64,000 nucleotides of DNA, taken from NCBI RefSeq assembly GCF_028769735.1, contig NC_088173.1, forward strand, positions 13,165,038-13,229,037, in the 5' to 3' direction. The notes under the pieces were generated by a model. The model was not told the origin of the DNA and did no database searches. It was given only the letters and a program-made list of their open reading frames with translations. Source of the DNA: Zonotrichia leucophrys gambelii. Lineage: Eukaryota > Chordata > Aves > Passeriformes > Passerellidae. Position numbers and translations under genes: made by a program. Each line of letters begins with the position of its first letter. Within the stretch, counting starts at the first letter, position 1. Below, piece by piece: positions 13,148 through 27,620 of this stretch.

Positions 13148-16100
13148 TACAGCCTGTCCAGCTACACCCACATTTGTTTCCTGCTGTCATACCTCAAGGA
13201 AGTCTGTGTGGGACTGGGGTGTGTAAAATGCTCTGCAGCAGCTGAACAGTAGCGGCTGAAAACAGCACAACTTACGGGTGTTAATGCCCATCATCTTCTT
13301 GTGTGAGCCATACATGCAAAACTCTGTGGCATAAAATAGTTGCTAAACATAATTAGCTGAGATGTGCTGGAGTGTGGCAGTTCACTGTAATTTAGGTTTT
13401 TATTCACTCAGCCTAGCATTCTTGGAGAAAGAAGTGAATAGTTTGAAAACCTTCTGGACAGAGTGTTATGAACTACAAACTCCTGTGCTGAATAATTTCT
13501 TATAAGACAAATTTCAAAACTATCATTTTAGTACAGGCACACCTGCTTTTCTGTGAATCTCAACATCTCTAGTATCTAGCTTGGTAGATAGTGTGTGGCT
13601 TTTTGACAGCAACTTTCTTGAATAACATATCAGCTCATATACAGTACAAAAATTCTCAGATGAAAAGCTGACATCACTGGAGAGGAGGGCTCTTCATCCT
13701 CCCATGTCTTGGAAACAAGCCTTAAAAAAAAAAGTGCTTTTTACTTGTGTATGTGGGGATATTTATGTGGCAGGTGACAACATTGATCTTGGTTTCTTCA
13801 ATAAAATAATATTTGTAATGGTGAAGTCCTCAATACACCTGGTTCAAATATGCTAGTAATGCTTAACTCTTAAAATGAAATAATTTGTGTTTTAAACATT
13901 AAGATGAAGTTCTTAACATAAGCTGCTATGGTCAGGTTTTCAAAGCACAGAAGTTGAGGGAGGAATCTCAGTCAGTGCAGGAATCTTACTCATTTGCTTC
14001 AAGTACCTATTTCTACAACAGTGTTCACTGTGAGTACTCTTTTAGAATACAAATCTTTAGTTGTGTACTTATGTATTTCATGGGGCAAAACGAGCGACAG
14101 GTTTTGTTCCTTTGAGATAACAAAGGACAAACAAAAATGTTTTTCCCCTGAATCTAGGCTGTCTTAATGCTGTGAAGTCAGGAAGCCATTACATGTCCTT
14201 GGTTGTATGAAAATAGGACTTCTGTGATGGAAAAAGATAAAACCAGCATAAGAAATTTTCATTAATTTCGTAATCATTAATATGTGCAATGAGTTTTGCT
14301 CTTATATACAATACTAAAAACTGAAGTGATGCATAAGGAAGAAAAAAAATGACAGAATTGCTTTTTGATAGTTGCTGATAGTTACACCATTTTTGACATT
14401 GGTCATTTGAATTTCATAATAAGGTGTTATTTTGGAGACTCTTGCATAGAAGTTACTATAGAACTCATATTAAAACACTGAGCACAAATTTTTTTCTGAA
14501 ATTTAATACAAATGCTGATCTCTTGTAAGTGTATCTATCACAAAACAAAAAGTGTGAAATGAAAAAGCCCTAAAATTATTTTAGAGCCACTGAACAGATC
14601 TACTTTGTGGTGCTTCTGCAAGCAAGTCCTCATATGGTAGCGTTCCAACTATCACATGTACATTCTGTATCTGCTTTCTAGAGGCAAAATGCAAAACTTT
14701 TGTATTGTAGTAGTTGTTCTGTCCCCTTCTATTTGCTGTTTGGTAATACAACAGTATATATTGTTGACCATAAATGTGTACAGGCCACTACAAATTGTGA
14801 TTTATTGCACATTAAGTGTAGCAATGTAGTGGTTACTTGTGGGTGACTTATTAATGCATAATAGTAGTTTGTATTTACACAGTCTCTAAATTAAAAACAA
14901 CAAACTAAGAAAGCCTGTAGTGTGTTTGATGTTTTAAGTGGTGGAAGAAATTCCATAGTCTGTAGTCTGTTTACATAGAACTTCCTTATGTGAAACAGGT
15001 TTTAGTAAATGTGAAATAATTAAGGGGTTGGGTCCTAAACTGGAGTGAAAGGGCACCGTTGACCTCAGTTGAACTTCACTGGTTTATAACATCAGAGGAA
15101 ATAGCAGGAAGTATTTGCATTCTTCACTATTTCTAAGACTGGAGGATAGAGAAAAGAGCTGACCAGAGGTCATACAGAAAAAATTACAAAGTGTTACAGA
15201 AAATGGTACATTTTAGTTTGGAGGAGGACTTTCATTGCCAATGTTAGGCAAAAAGGTATTAACTCCGATGACTCACCTTTTGTTTTCAGTTAATTTAAGT
15301 AGTTGTTTGGTATCATTTAAATGAAGCTGATACCCCACTTATGCAAAACTTTAGAGGTCATCAAGTTTAAGCACAGTTTCCTTGCTTTTCGCAGAAAAGT
15401 AGAGGAATTTGTGTTTATACTAAGTGCAGGATTTCTTCTTGGAGGGATATAACATGCAGCATTTAGTTTCTGTATGCTTATGGAAATGAAAAGGCTTTAT
15501 GCATGCATGGGTAGCTTTTGTACAAGTTCAGGTGTTTGGAAGACTTGTGCCTGATACCCACTGGAAATGGGGTACATTAGAGCAGCTGTCTGCAGTCACT
15601 GAATTGTGGTAGATGTGACTGAGGTATGGATTCGTGTCTTTATGGCTCTTTAGCTCAGGCCATAGCTTCATCTGGTATCACTCTTGCTAATATCTACTAA
15701 ACTGAAGCAAATTATCCAGTTTCTAAAAGTGCTAGGTAGAGTGATGGATGGTTTTTGCCAGCCACCACAGAGGCCATGATACACAACGGGACATTCAATA
15801 TAAAATAAGAGTACCAAGGGCACGAGGGAACTGTTAATAATTTTTGAAACCTACAGTTCTGGTTCACTTAATATTCAGAAGCATTTGCTGTTTCAGAGTT
15901 TCTGCACTTCATAAAAATTCAGTGGTTTGTGGATGGCATGGCCTTAGTTACTAATTCACTGCTTGTACACTCACAGGGCCTTATCTTCTGCTCTAAGTGC
16001 TGATGTCCCTCAGCTAAAGACAGTGCAGCATGGTCCTGCACTAGAGAACAGATGCAGCTTATATCTTTCTTTAGACATCCACAAAGCCTGTAATCACATC

Positions 16101-16425
16101 TGTTGCCATGTCTAGTAATGCAGTTTTTGACATGGCTCTTCTCCCAGTAAGATAGTCTCAATTCTCAAACCAAAGTCATATTCAAGTACCCTCAATTGCT
16201 AGACACTGATTGTATTGATTGTGCAGTATACTTCTTTACCATCATAGTAACTTATTGAGCAATTGCAAAGTGTTTGTTTCTTTTTATTTGGTACATATTC
16301 TACTGGCTTTGATGTTTTACAATAAAAAGGCTTCCCACCACATGAATAATTTTATTCGGCAGTGCTGATTGCTTTTACTAATGGATCAAATTTGATGGCT
16401 GTTGTCAAAGCAAACTAAGAGTGCA

Positions 16426-16690
16426 TGTTGTGGTTTACCCAGGCAGCAGCCAAGCCCCACACAGCTGCTCCATCACTCCCTCACCAGCGGAACTGGGGAG
16501 AGAATTGGAATAGTAAAAGATAAAAAACTCGTGGGTTGAGATAAAGGCAGTTTAATAAAGAAAGCAAAAGCCGCACACTCAAGCAAAGCAAAGCAAGGAA
16601 TGAATTCACTACTTCCTATGGGCAGGCAGGTGTTCAGCCATCCCCAGGAGAGCAGGGCCCCATCACATGTAACAGTGACTTGGGAGGACA
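16426..16690 (+). mobile_element. Degraded avian ERV-type LTR fragment
   Basis: The segment opens with the LTR-like 5' end tgttgtggtttaccc and continues with landmarks of an LTR family common in bird genomes: an early stretch on cagcagccaagccccac, the block ctcgtgggttgagataaa, a gtttaataaag segment, the aagcaaagcaaagcaagg run, and gggcaggcaggtgttcagcc followed by ccaggagagcagggc. It stops matching my memory of the family shortly after the cttgggagga block, and I see no second LTR and no gag, pol or env frames nearby. It is therefore a truncated solo-LTR remnant inside probable SORBS2 intron DNA. Orientation is + from the 5' end motif. Family assignment is from memory and needs a repeat-library search. 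Confidence 0.75.
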
Positions 16691-16974
16691 GAATCACAGA
16701 ACCACTGAGTGACAGTGTGGATTTTCAAAATGCTCAATGTTTTTTGGTATTATCACTGGCTTGCCATGTGATGTAAAAATTTCTACCAAGAGGGATTTAT
16801 CTGTTGTACAGTCTTTCATTGTAGTGGTTGTGTTGAAACTGCCACTTTTGTAAAGTAGTGAAAATAATAGAATAATTATACTGCAAAACAGTGTGACAGA
16901 CACTTAGAAATGAGTTGGAAAGTACATATAAGCAAACATCTCTTACCTAAGCAAATAACAAGTTATATTATATT

Positions 16975-17017
16975 ACTGTGCTATATCAAAATGAAACACT
17001 GTGCTATATCAATGAAA
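16975..17017. repeat. Short tandem duplication, 23-bp period
   Basis: The motif actgtgctatatcaa appears at 16975 and again at 16998, each followed by an atgaa-containing stretch. This is a small local duplication in non-coding DNA. Confidence 0.75.
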
Positions 17018-20000
17018 TTAATTCTAAAGAGTGCATCACAAGTAGGAGTAGTATAGAAGGTTTTTCAAGAGTAAATATGAATATGATATCATGAGATGGC
17101 TGGTTTCAAGGAGGTATAAATTATTCTAAATAAGAGCAGAATATATATATTATAGCTATATAACAGAAGAGAGTAGGAGAAAAATATGAATCTTATCTTC
17201 ACTTAAATCTGGTGCTTGCCTTGTGGTTTCTTTAAGGTAACTAAAACTACATTAAAATATGCTTGAAGGCAAGGCACTGTTGCTGTGTCAATAGTTAAAT
17301 TGAGGTGAATCATAGGGCAGAGCTAAAGAACCGAGTGGAATTAGTAGGAAACTGTTGCTTTGCTTCATAGAGGTTGTTTTGAAATTACAGAAAGTATTCC
17401 AGACTTTCTAAGCAAATCAAAACCTGAACATCAATGTCAAATGTCTGTGAGTGGAAATTCAGATTAAGATAATTTTTGGAAATGTGTGGTTAGTTTGTGT
17501 TGCTCTTCAGAGCCAATTTACAGTGAACTAACTTATATTTAAATAAAAGCTTAGACTAGCCAAAAAATCAAACATGTAATTTGGAAAAAAGCTAACAAGT
17601 AAATAAAGCAAAACAGGACCACTTAACAATTTTGCAACTTATGCAGCATTTTCCATAATTGCTACTCTTTTCTATGAACATTTTTCTATGAAAAAGAATT
17701 TTCCTACAAAATGCTGTGTTTGGGTGGTAATTTCAACCTCATCAAGTTTACAAGGGAGTGTTCATACAGTGTTCATTACAAAAACCCTATAAAGAAGTGC
17801 ACATTTCTCAGCAACAGGAGCAATGCTTCAGAATGGGATTTTGAGTGAGAGGGAGGCTGACAAGAGGTAAGACAGAATGGGATGAAATTACAGCCAAAAT
17901 ATCAGAAAGTAGAGAAGTGTTCACAGCCACACCTTTGAAATTAAAGGAGTTCATTTAGGAACTTCTGAGCCTATGACATTGATAATACTTAGAGCAAGTG
18001 GAGAGGAGAAAAATTATCTTAGATCACCTTCAGAAATGAGGATAGGATGCCAGGAAAGTGAGACAGTGTCGGGTTAGACACACAGGTGACAAATGAGTAT
18101 GAAAAGAATTATAGTACTGAAAAAGGGAAGTAGAGAATTCCAGCAAGACAGTAGAATAGAAAGAACAAAAATAGACATGCATCAGCAATACTGCACGATT
18201 TCTTTTTCTCTAAAACTGTTCATTTCTCAAGAAGTATGTAAATTTTAAATATTAGAAATTGAAATCAGAACACTAATCTGTCTTGGTCAAAAATTTCCTT
18301 TTAAAGGCAAATTGATTCCTACATACATTCCTTTGTTTATGCATGGACTTTCAGAATTATCTCATCTTTTTATTGGAAGTACTCTGGTACCATTTCATTT
18401 AGATGGAAGAAAGAACATCTTACTACTTCAAATGTTACTAATCTTCAAGGGAGGTATTTACATCTCCTGGGACTAATTTAAGGTGATGGCTTTTTTTAAA
18501 ATAGCTTTTTACGTTTTAAAAAATATTCCTTTTTTTAGGCTTCTGGTTTCTTCTGCGGTGTGTTTTGTAAGCAGCAGCAGTAACTGCTGCAAAGAATGAA
18601 AAAGCAATTGTGTTTTCAGTTCATTAACTTTATTAATTTGACAGCTTTTCACAGATAGCTATTTCATGACTTCAGGAAATTTCAAGACTAATTAGCATAA
18701 TTTCTTTATTGGATGAGAAAGATGCATGTTTAAGCCTTCTTCCTTTTCATTCAGAAAGTTCAGGTGAAATATCAGTAATTTGAGTCACTCTAAATTTCTT
18801 AAATCTGATTTAATGTTGGTCCTTTAAATGTTGAATTCTTTAAAAAAGGAGACGGTTACTTCTGTACCCATCTGCCATACAATCCTCTCTTACTCTTTCA
18901 TGTGACTAATTGTACTTTTTTGGATCTGAGTGATTGTAAAATAATAATTTCTAAATAATATTGCTATAAGCCAGACTTTTAAATATAAAAATCCTTACAA
19001 AGCAGATATTGATGAATTCCATAGTTAGTATCTTTTCATGCCTATAGCCCCATGATTTTTTAAAGATTTAAAAATTTTACCAATCTACTCTGTAGGACCG
19101 GAATTTGTAAGATAATTAAAATTTAGCAATTGCCTCTGTAGACTCTTCTGTTGGCAGAAAACTCTGGAAATGGTAACTTTAAAGATACTGTATTCCATTG
19201 TGAGGATTGCTGGGCTGCTGCCCAGTGCTTATAAGTAACTTATGAGTGCTGAAAAACATCCCAGAAAACTGCTGAGAAAACCAAGAACTGACAGAGCACC
19301 CTGACACTTTTTCCTGACAAAAAACCTTGTGGGTTTTCATATGGATAAGCTGAAAGGACACTTTGGCTGCAGTGACAGTTTTGGAACATACACTGTTCCC
19401 ATCACTGTTCAGTGTGAGGTCTGAATCCTGGTTAAAGTTCTAGATTTTCTTACAGGGCTGAGTGAAAGCAGTAGAAAGGTAACAGTGTTTTCCTTGTTTC
19501 TCTGTCTAGTTTGTTGATTAAACAACAGTTAAATTTCCATTTTTCAAGCTATTTTAAATAAATTTCCTCTTCAGTGAAAAAATTACTGTAACTTGTTATG
19601 CCACTTAACAATCAGTGTAGTGTATTAATTAAAGTCATAAAATGCATTTACCTTAATGGTATTTTCTTCTTCAGAACACTCCTAAACAAAATTAGCATGC
19701 CTCCATGTTCACTTGTGCACATTTACGTGAAATACATGTGCCGGACTTGAAGCCTGCTCTCTGTGAGGTGCATGTGGGTTGGCATACAGCTGAAATCAGT
19801 TGTGCTCTACAAAGCAGGGGAATTTAATGAGCAAGTAACAGTGGCTTTCAGAATGACACTCTGCTTCAGTGCACTGTATGGTAGGTGGCTGTGGTTATAA
19901 AACTATAATTAAGAGTGTGGGAACTGAGAACATCTGCTAAGGGAATAGCACTTACTGTTGCCAATTTAAAATAAATAAATACATAATAATGCCTAGCGCT

Positions 20001-23000
20001 GTAAAACTGACATTAAGATACTGGGTGCCCCAGATTAAGATGAGACCATTATTTTAATAATTATATTAAGTTATCTGGGGGCTAGTATGTGAAGGACGAT
20101 ATTCTGTCATGCTGCATTATGTCATCTATCCCCCTTTTTGTTATTCGTGCCGCAGTTGATGAGGTTGAACAGCTGGTATTACAGCAAGGCATGTAACTGA
20201 TCTGTGTGTTTTCCTGAAACAGATACCATCCCATGTGCAGGCACTCCCTGAGTTAGCTGAGTGACACTTACCAAGCAGAACAATGAGCCCAAATAGCACT
20301 CGTGGTGGTGTCAGAGCTGGGGCTGCTGAAGGTACTTTTGAACTAATCTGGTAACCTGAATGCAACACACTTGGAATCAGTGCTAAACCCACTCAATCCT
20401 GTTGCCATCAGTGCTCCTGGGAGCATACCCTTGGCAAAATGTCACCAGGTGGTTTAGAAAGCAGAAAAGGCTTTGTATATGTACTGTCATATATCGTTGT
20501 AATAATGAAACAAAGCTTGTCTTAAAACTAAAATATTCAATCATTTTGTTTAGAACTGCACTGGTAGCCTCTGTTAACTAGCTGCAGCAGATCCATTATC
20601 TGTTTTCACTTTTAACATAATTTGCTTATTTAAGATTCTGTTTCAAGTTTCCTGTCAAAAGCTAGAGATCATGATTCTACAATATAATGGTTTTGTTTAC
20701 ATTAAAAATTCTGGTCACCTACAGTTTAGCTAAATTTGGACTCACTGGCTGGAATACAGTGAGAAACTTTAACACAGCTTTGATAGGAATGTGACTTTTC
20801 CCTCTCATTGCAAAAATTCACCAAAAAATCTGTCTGCAGGTGCTCAGTAGAGATTTGGCAAAAGCAGAATCTGAAAACCTATTCCCATTGCGCATGAATG
20901 GAAAATTAGAATTGAGTACTTGAATGCTTCTAAGTGCCAGGGCTAGTATAGGGAATGAGTGGGACTATTCATGTAGTTGGTACTGCAGTGAATGCTAGAG
21001 CAATCTGAAAATGGGGTGCTGGTGTTTGCTATTCTTTCAGACCCACTACAGAGCAGTCTTTGCAGAGGACAAGGCTGCCTGGCTTGAGGACTGAGGGAAT
21101 AAGAGCAGCAGACTGTGACAAATTGCCTTTGGCAGCGGAAGGAGGAGTTTGGTTTGGAGAGAAGTGGCAACAAGCTGGGAATTGAGTGAGTTAAGAGAGA
21201 TAAGACTGGCTAGGAAGGGATCTAGGGCTGAGAGCTTAGAAGGCAGATGTTTGTCTAATGGCTCTAGACAAGTGATTTGGGTGTCCCTGTTGTGCCAGAT
21301 AATGAGACTTCAGTATTTCCCCTTCCTTTCACAAGGAAAGAAAATCCAGAGGGTGATGGGCACAGGAATTACCTTAGCATTGTGAAGGCTGTGGTAGGAA
21401 ATGCCAGATAATGCTACCTGTACTGCTTCAGCTTGCTCCCTCTGTGTGGATGTAGTTATTGCAATCATTTTATAATCACTTGTTTCTGCAAGTCTGTGGC
21501 CTCATCCAGAATACAAACTGGATCTCCTCATGGGATGTGAGAGAAGGTTTGGGTAAGGAGTGGAGTCAGTAGTAGACTATTAAGGGTGCTTCTTCCATTT
21601 GCTGGCACAGTTTGCTTTGGTAGTAGGGAACTGAGAGTGAAAACTCATCCTGATTTGTGCCTCTCCCTTTTCATTCCTGTGGCAGTGGGTGTTGTACATT
21701 GTTGTGGAAGAGCACAGAAAGCTGTGACCTGTGGGTGGCTGGCAGGCAGATTCCATGCTCTGCACAGCCAATGTGGCAGTGCTGTACAGGCACCCCCCAG
21801 TCATCTTGGGTGATCCCAACCTTGTCCCATGTTTGCTGCAAGCCTGGCACAAACCTCTGGTGTTTTCTTTCTGCATTTATGTGAAGAATGAACCTTTTCT
21901 ATGTGCCATCTCACAATTTTTCCAATAACATTCTGCTTAATCTTTGTGAGTTTTAATTTTTGACGGTTTCTGATTTGCTCTAGAATCAGTAAAGGATGTG
22001 CTCATTAGCAGAAATCTTAAATGTGCTGGTGAAGAATAAGGTATAGAGAGGGAGAGAGAAGGATAAGCATAAAATCTGAAATTTACCAAATGTCTAGCAC
22101 TTTTGAAATTCAGCTAGCAGGTACAGATATTTAGTATTAACACTCCTTATTACATGAGTTAACTGTGCTCCCAACCATTATGGTTGGTGGTTCTTTCTTC
22201 GGCTATTTATATTAGGAAGAATTGTAGCTTTTGTTGTTGTTGCTCTATGTAGCATTGAGGCATATTGGATTCCATTATTGGAAGTCTGAAATCAGCTGAC
22301 AGTACAGTGCACATACTCATGTTGTAAACAGTAGCAGTGGCATTATTTTGATGTCTGTTATCTGGAGGAGTGAAACTCTAAGAAATGAAAATTGATGATT
22401 GTGCCCCATGGGAAAAGGCAAAATGCAGTATCAGCAAAACATTCAAATTCAAGCTTGCAAGGCTGATTATTCTGGGTTTTGTGTGTTGTACATAAGGAGT
22501 TTTCCTTAGTTTTGAGAGAACAATAGTATTGCAGCTGTTAAATATCTTTCCTCTAAACAGTTGAGTCTCCAATGGGACTGCAGCTGTGCAAAGCACTGCT
22601 ATGATTCTTGAGAAATGGCAGAATGTGCTAGGAGTTAATGAGATAACACTGCATGGTATAAGGCTGGCTTTATAGCAGGGATAGAAGATAGAAGTTTACA
22701 GCATTTGACTTGCTGTCACTGAAGACTAATTTAGGGATTGAGGCATTGTGATATAAGTCAGCATAAAGACTGAAAGACCAGAAGTATTCTTGTGCAGCAG
22801 AACTGAAGAAGCCATATGACTGTTCAGACCAACAGTGAATAAATCTACTCTAGGTTTTGCTTCACAGCTCCTTAATCTAAACTAAAATCTTGTGATCTTT
22901 CTTTCCCCCATTTTATTGTTCTCTAGTTCTTGTCATTTGGGGTTCACGTTTTGGTAGATCTGCAGATGTACCCACAAACCTAAACTGGAAGATGTGGCTC

Positions 23001-26000
23001 AAGGAAGGAGCCTCATATGTTTCCTGTGCCAGGAGGTGGCTGAAGAAAGTGTGTCTGTAGCTCTGATTCTGGTCTGCAGGGCCAGAGTAGAGCTGACCCC
23101 AAGTCGAGCCCCTCTGTGGATGTCAGGCTTTGACACTTACCCTTTGGCTGGAGAAAGTTCCTTCTGCTTGCAAAGGCTGAAACACCCTTTGGAATTGAAT
23201 CACACCGAGGCAGTTCAGAGTTCCAACTGTGTTAGTCATCAATCCATGCAGAGCTTGGAATGAATGTAATGGAAAAAGCTTGGGTTCAGCTCTTCACCTT
23301 TTTAGACAGCAGAAATATTTTGGTTGTTTTTGTTGTCTTCCTCCTGCCTAACAAGGCAAATTAAACTGGATGCTGTGTGGGAGAGAATTTTGTGGCTGGG
23401 TTTATAAGGTCTATGCATTTATCCATATACAACTCCTAAGTCTTCCTTCCTGTATGAATTCACCTTTATCTAACAATGCTGGAGTATACTGCCCTCTTGG
23501 CTCTGGTAAGGTTTGTATTCTCTGTGAGAATTCCTCATGGAACTTGTAAGCCTTCAATGTTCCCAGGACCTCTGCATCTCTGTCAAGCTTAGCCAAAATT
23601 GGTCACAAGTTTTAAGCTCTGAAAGTTTTCCTGTACAATCCCTTCAAATTAATATCTTAGAAAATAATAATGGATTTCTTTCACTTGGTATCTTCTTAGT
23701 TAGTCTTTTAAGTTATAGTTATTCTTTCTGGTTTTATATGTGTGTTACAAAAAGATTAAAGCAAAATGCTGATCCTTCAGCACACTTAAAAGAATACATA
23801 AAGGAGTCTTGTATTACCTCACCCATTGGTCCAACTCTCTTAGCTACATGTGACATTACCCAGTAGTGCAGGGAAGCATATTTTTATATTTGAGATTAAA
23901 CCAACAGAGGAAAACAGAAATGGACTTTTCTTTTTTGAATTGACACTATTTTCACTGATTCTATAGGGAGAGGTAATGACTCATGGGGGGAAAAAGCCCT
24001 ATTTTAATGAGTTCTAATTTAGGTAGAGATTTATGCATCTTTAGTCTGAAATTGATATATATTACATGCCTAATAAAAAAGAGCAAGAATGCATTGTTTT
24101 TCATGCTGTATAGAAACAGAAAATTAGACAATACTTGAAGTATTCAAGTGACCAGTAATTTACAAAGTTCTGGAAATGAAACTAAAACTATCTTATGTTC
24201 CTGATAACTTTGGTAGTTGCTGCAATCTAAAGAATCCAGATTTAACCCTTCAATGAGGAGTTTTTGACAGGAACATAGTTCTAATAGTATTTGTCTTGAG
24301 AAAGATGGAGAAATAGTTGAATATTCTGGGAATATTTGCATTTTCTGGGAAATTAAACTTTAAATTAAATTTTAAAGGCTGTCTAAAAGATTTGACAGGT
24401 GAATTCTGGGTTCCATTGCTTAAAAATTGTATTTCCTAAAAGACAAATATTTCATCATGATAAAATGAAAACTTTCAGAAGTACTGAGAACATGCAGAAT
24501 GCGTTTAAGGCACTCTGTTTTAGAGTGGAGTTTTTTGTAATTACATCTGTGCACACCAATCCACTGCATATTTACTTCAGTGACATGCACCCATACAGTA
24601 ATCTTAAATAATTCCCAGCCTATGGAATGAGTCCATTTGATCAAATACAGTTTCTGTAAAACACCAGCAAATGTGGAACACAAAAGCAGGGAACAAAAAT
24701 AACCACCACTAAAGGCTAGAAATTTAAAATTTGGTAGTAGTAAAAACAGTAGTAGGTGACTGGATAAAAGGGTAAGAAATGTGAATTGGAGTCAGCAAGT
24801 TAATGGAATTTTTCTTTTAACCTTCATTCAGTTAGTGAAACCTTTCTCCTTTTTTATTTATATTGAAGTAGGAAAAATAATGAAAAAAAATCACAAACAC
24901 CACAAGCATGACTGGAATTATTAATTAAATTTACTGTAGTTGTAGAGGAGGAGATGCAGAATGTAAGAGCAGCAGTTTGTTCTCCTCGTTCCTTTTGCAG
25001 CTGTAAAAATAACCAGTAAAATGTACAGAATGTTGTCAGCTTGAATAACTTTCTTGGTATCCTCATATAATTGCAGTGTCATTTTAGGAAAATGTTCTGC
25101 TACTGAAGTATCTGAGAAGTATTTTGACATGCCATCAAGTGCCTATTTAGAACCAAGTGCAGAAATTTTGTTTGTTTTTCACTACATACCAAGTCAAAAT
25201 AAGTATCTAGTAAAAATCATGCTACAAACAGGCAAAATTTTAAGCTTCATGTGTTTTCCCTAGAGAAAGAGTCTTATGTTGATACCAATTTAAATGCAAG
25301 TGTTTGAACTTTTTCTACTGATGCTATGTGCACAAACAAAGATTGCTGTTAGAAACCTGCAGTTTAGAAACATGTAGTCTTTGCTTTTCCTATCAGACAA
25401 TTAATAAGTTTTCTATGTTCCATGAAGAAACATGGGAAAAGATGATGCCAGTTTCTCTTAATCTTGCATTTATAGCATTCTCAGAGAAATTACATTAGGA
25501 AAAGTGTCTGGAAAGAAGTTCCTGTGTCATCAGATTTATTCCCCTGCACTTAGACTGTTACATTTTTCACTTACAACTGACAAGAGTCTTAAGTCTGACC
25601 ACAGCACTCCTGACAAGTGCTTCAGATTTTAATGATTATCATGAATAGAAATTACCTTATGATTTTCAACTCACATTTAAGATACATGAAATGGTTAATA
25701 GTGCTTTTATTTCCTCCACTTACATCCAACCTTGATGTGCTTATAGAGAATGATCAGCCATAGACTCCTGTGGTGGATTTTCCTGTATCTGTTATCTTTG
25801 AACATGTGTACATCGGAATTAGAACCAACTGCCATTGTCCAACACAAAGTCTTCAGTACACTGAATAACAATGTTAGTATTGTATTCGCTGAGGAAATAG
25901 GCTCAAATATCTGATCTGCTGTAAGTTAGATATCAGCCTGAGATAGTTTGTTTGTAGTGCTGCAGATGGTCCAGGAAACAGAACTTTTGTGTGTAGAGAT

Positions 26001-27470
26001 TTCCCTGGTCACGCACTTACTGCTGCTGACTTATCTATTGTGTTCCAGTAGAAATTTATGACCATGTACAAATTATTCACCATCCCAATTGTTTAATGAT
26101 CTGACCAGTACATTTCCAGATAATATGCATATGTGTAATATGTACAATGGCACTCCACTTAGAATGAGGATCTCTTCTTTTAAGAAAAACTTTAAAGTTA
26201 AAATTACAGAAACTATGATGTCAATTGTCTGCCTATGTTTTTCTCTTTGATTATCTATGTGAAAACTCTTTAATTAGAACTAGACTTCTAGCTTCTGAGT
26301 ATTCAGATCCTTGTAGGCTGAGGCAGTGTGGTCTAGGGCAAACAGTATTTATGCTTGTGTTTAACATAAAGCATAAAAATACTTCTGTGGGGCTTTCATA
26401 AAGCACATATTAAAGCATATGTTCAGCATATGCCTTGCTGTCTTGGATCTTAGTAAAGATCCCCTGCCATTTTTGGGACTTCTTGTTGCATGTTAATAAA
26501 ACTGAAACATGGGGGAGCCATTTTCATTATAGGCATTATCTGCCTGTGCTCCATCAAACATTTTCTCATACAAAGAGTATATTTGCATATAAACTTTCTA
26601 CCTGCTTATAGGCTCAGCAAGAGAGACTTCTTCTAGCAAGGAAGCCTCGGGACAGTTGTTCCTTTCTGCAAGTGTGGGCATCACAATCTAAACATTTGGG
26701 GGTTTATCAAGTTTTCATTGCATTCTTATTGCCATCATTTTCCTGCTAACAGTAAACATCTGAAAGAATTTCTTTTAAATAGGGAGAGAAATAAAATAGT
26801 CAGCTTCACTGTACCTTCAGAACTAATGCTTCATACTTTTTTTACCCTCCATCACTGAGTGTATAAGTTGGCATATGAGGTATATTGACTTGTTGCAAAG
26901 CAGGAATGCTCTGCTGAGTCTTAATGATGTGCATTAAAAGAATATACTGCCTCCTGCAAAATAGGATCCTGCCTGGTAATAAATGTATGTTTGTAAATCA
27001 CCTGCAATGTTTAAACTGACTGAATAAATAATCCTTGTAGTAAACTCATCACTGATTCAATTCCTTAACTTTGCGGATATTTTCTCAAGTAGATTTCTGT
27101 CTCAAGCTCAAACTGTGATGCTGGCAAGCACCATTAATGAAAGTCTGACACTCCCTGTCATGCAAGTCAGGCAAGCTCCTGTCCTCTCCAAATATCTGGG
27201 AACTGTTCTCTTCCTAAGAAAATGAAAATCTGTAATTTTCCAGCCAGACACACTTATCTATCCTGCTGTTGATCCATCTGCACTCTGTGTTCTAAATCAG
27301 TCACTCCTTTCACCAAAGGTCCTTGGAGTAGAATTCAATACAAAGGATTGTAACTGTAAAGAGCATGTACTAGAATTAGATTTAGAATTAATATAAACAC
27401 TCTATCAGAAAATTACATTTAAATCTGCTTTTCATAATATCTCTTGTGAAATGGCAAAGGGTAAATAACA

Positions 27471-27620
27471 GAATCACAAAATTGGTAAGATTGAAAGGGA
27501 CCACATTGGGTCACTTGGTGCAACCTTCCTGCTCAGGCAAGGACTGTGTCTAAATGGTTCTTCTGCCTTAATGTCCGTAGGTGCTTGAAGATCTGAAAAA
27601 GAATGGAATTAAATCCCAAC
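27471..27620 (-). mobile_element. CR1 LINE 3' fragment, reverse orientation
   Basis: The start, cagaatcacaaaattggtaa then gattgaaagggacca, closely resembles the reverse complement of the avian CR1 3' tail, which commonly reads as cagaatcacagaat followed by a ggttggaagggacc block. The next bases (tcacttggtgcaaccttcc, then tgctcaggcaagg) fit the usual continuation with several changes. The distal limit is uncertain because similarity fades after about 27560. No reverse transcriptase coding remains; 5'-truncated copies of this kind are the usual form of CR1 in birds. Confidence 0.7.

Noticed and set aside
16690..16712. cagaatcacagaaccactgag as a further CR1 tail
   Set aside because: Only about 15 bases resemble CR1, and the following sequence does not continue the pattern.
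23537..23866. 109-codon plus-strand open frame
   Set aside because: No domain or splice context; ordinary chance frame in AT-rich DNA.
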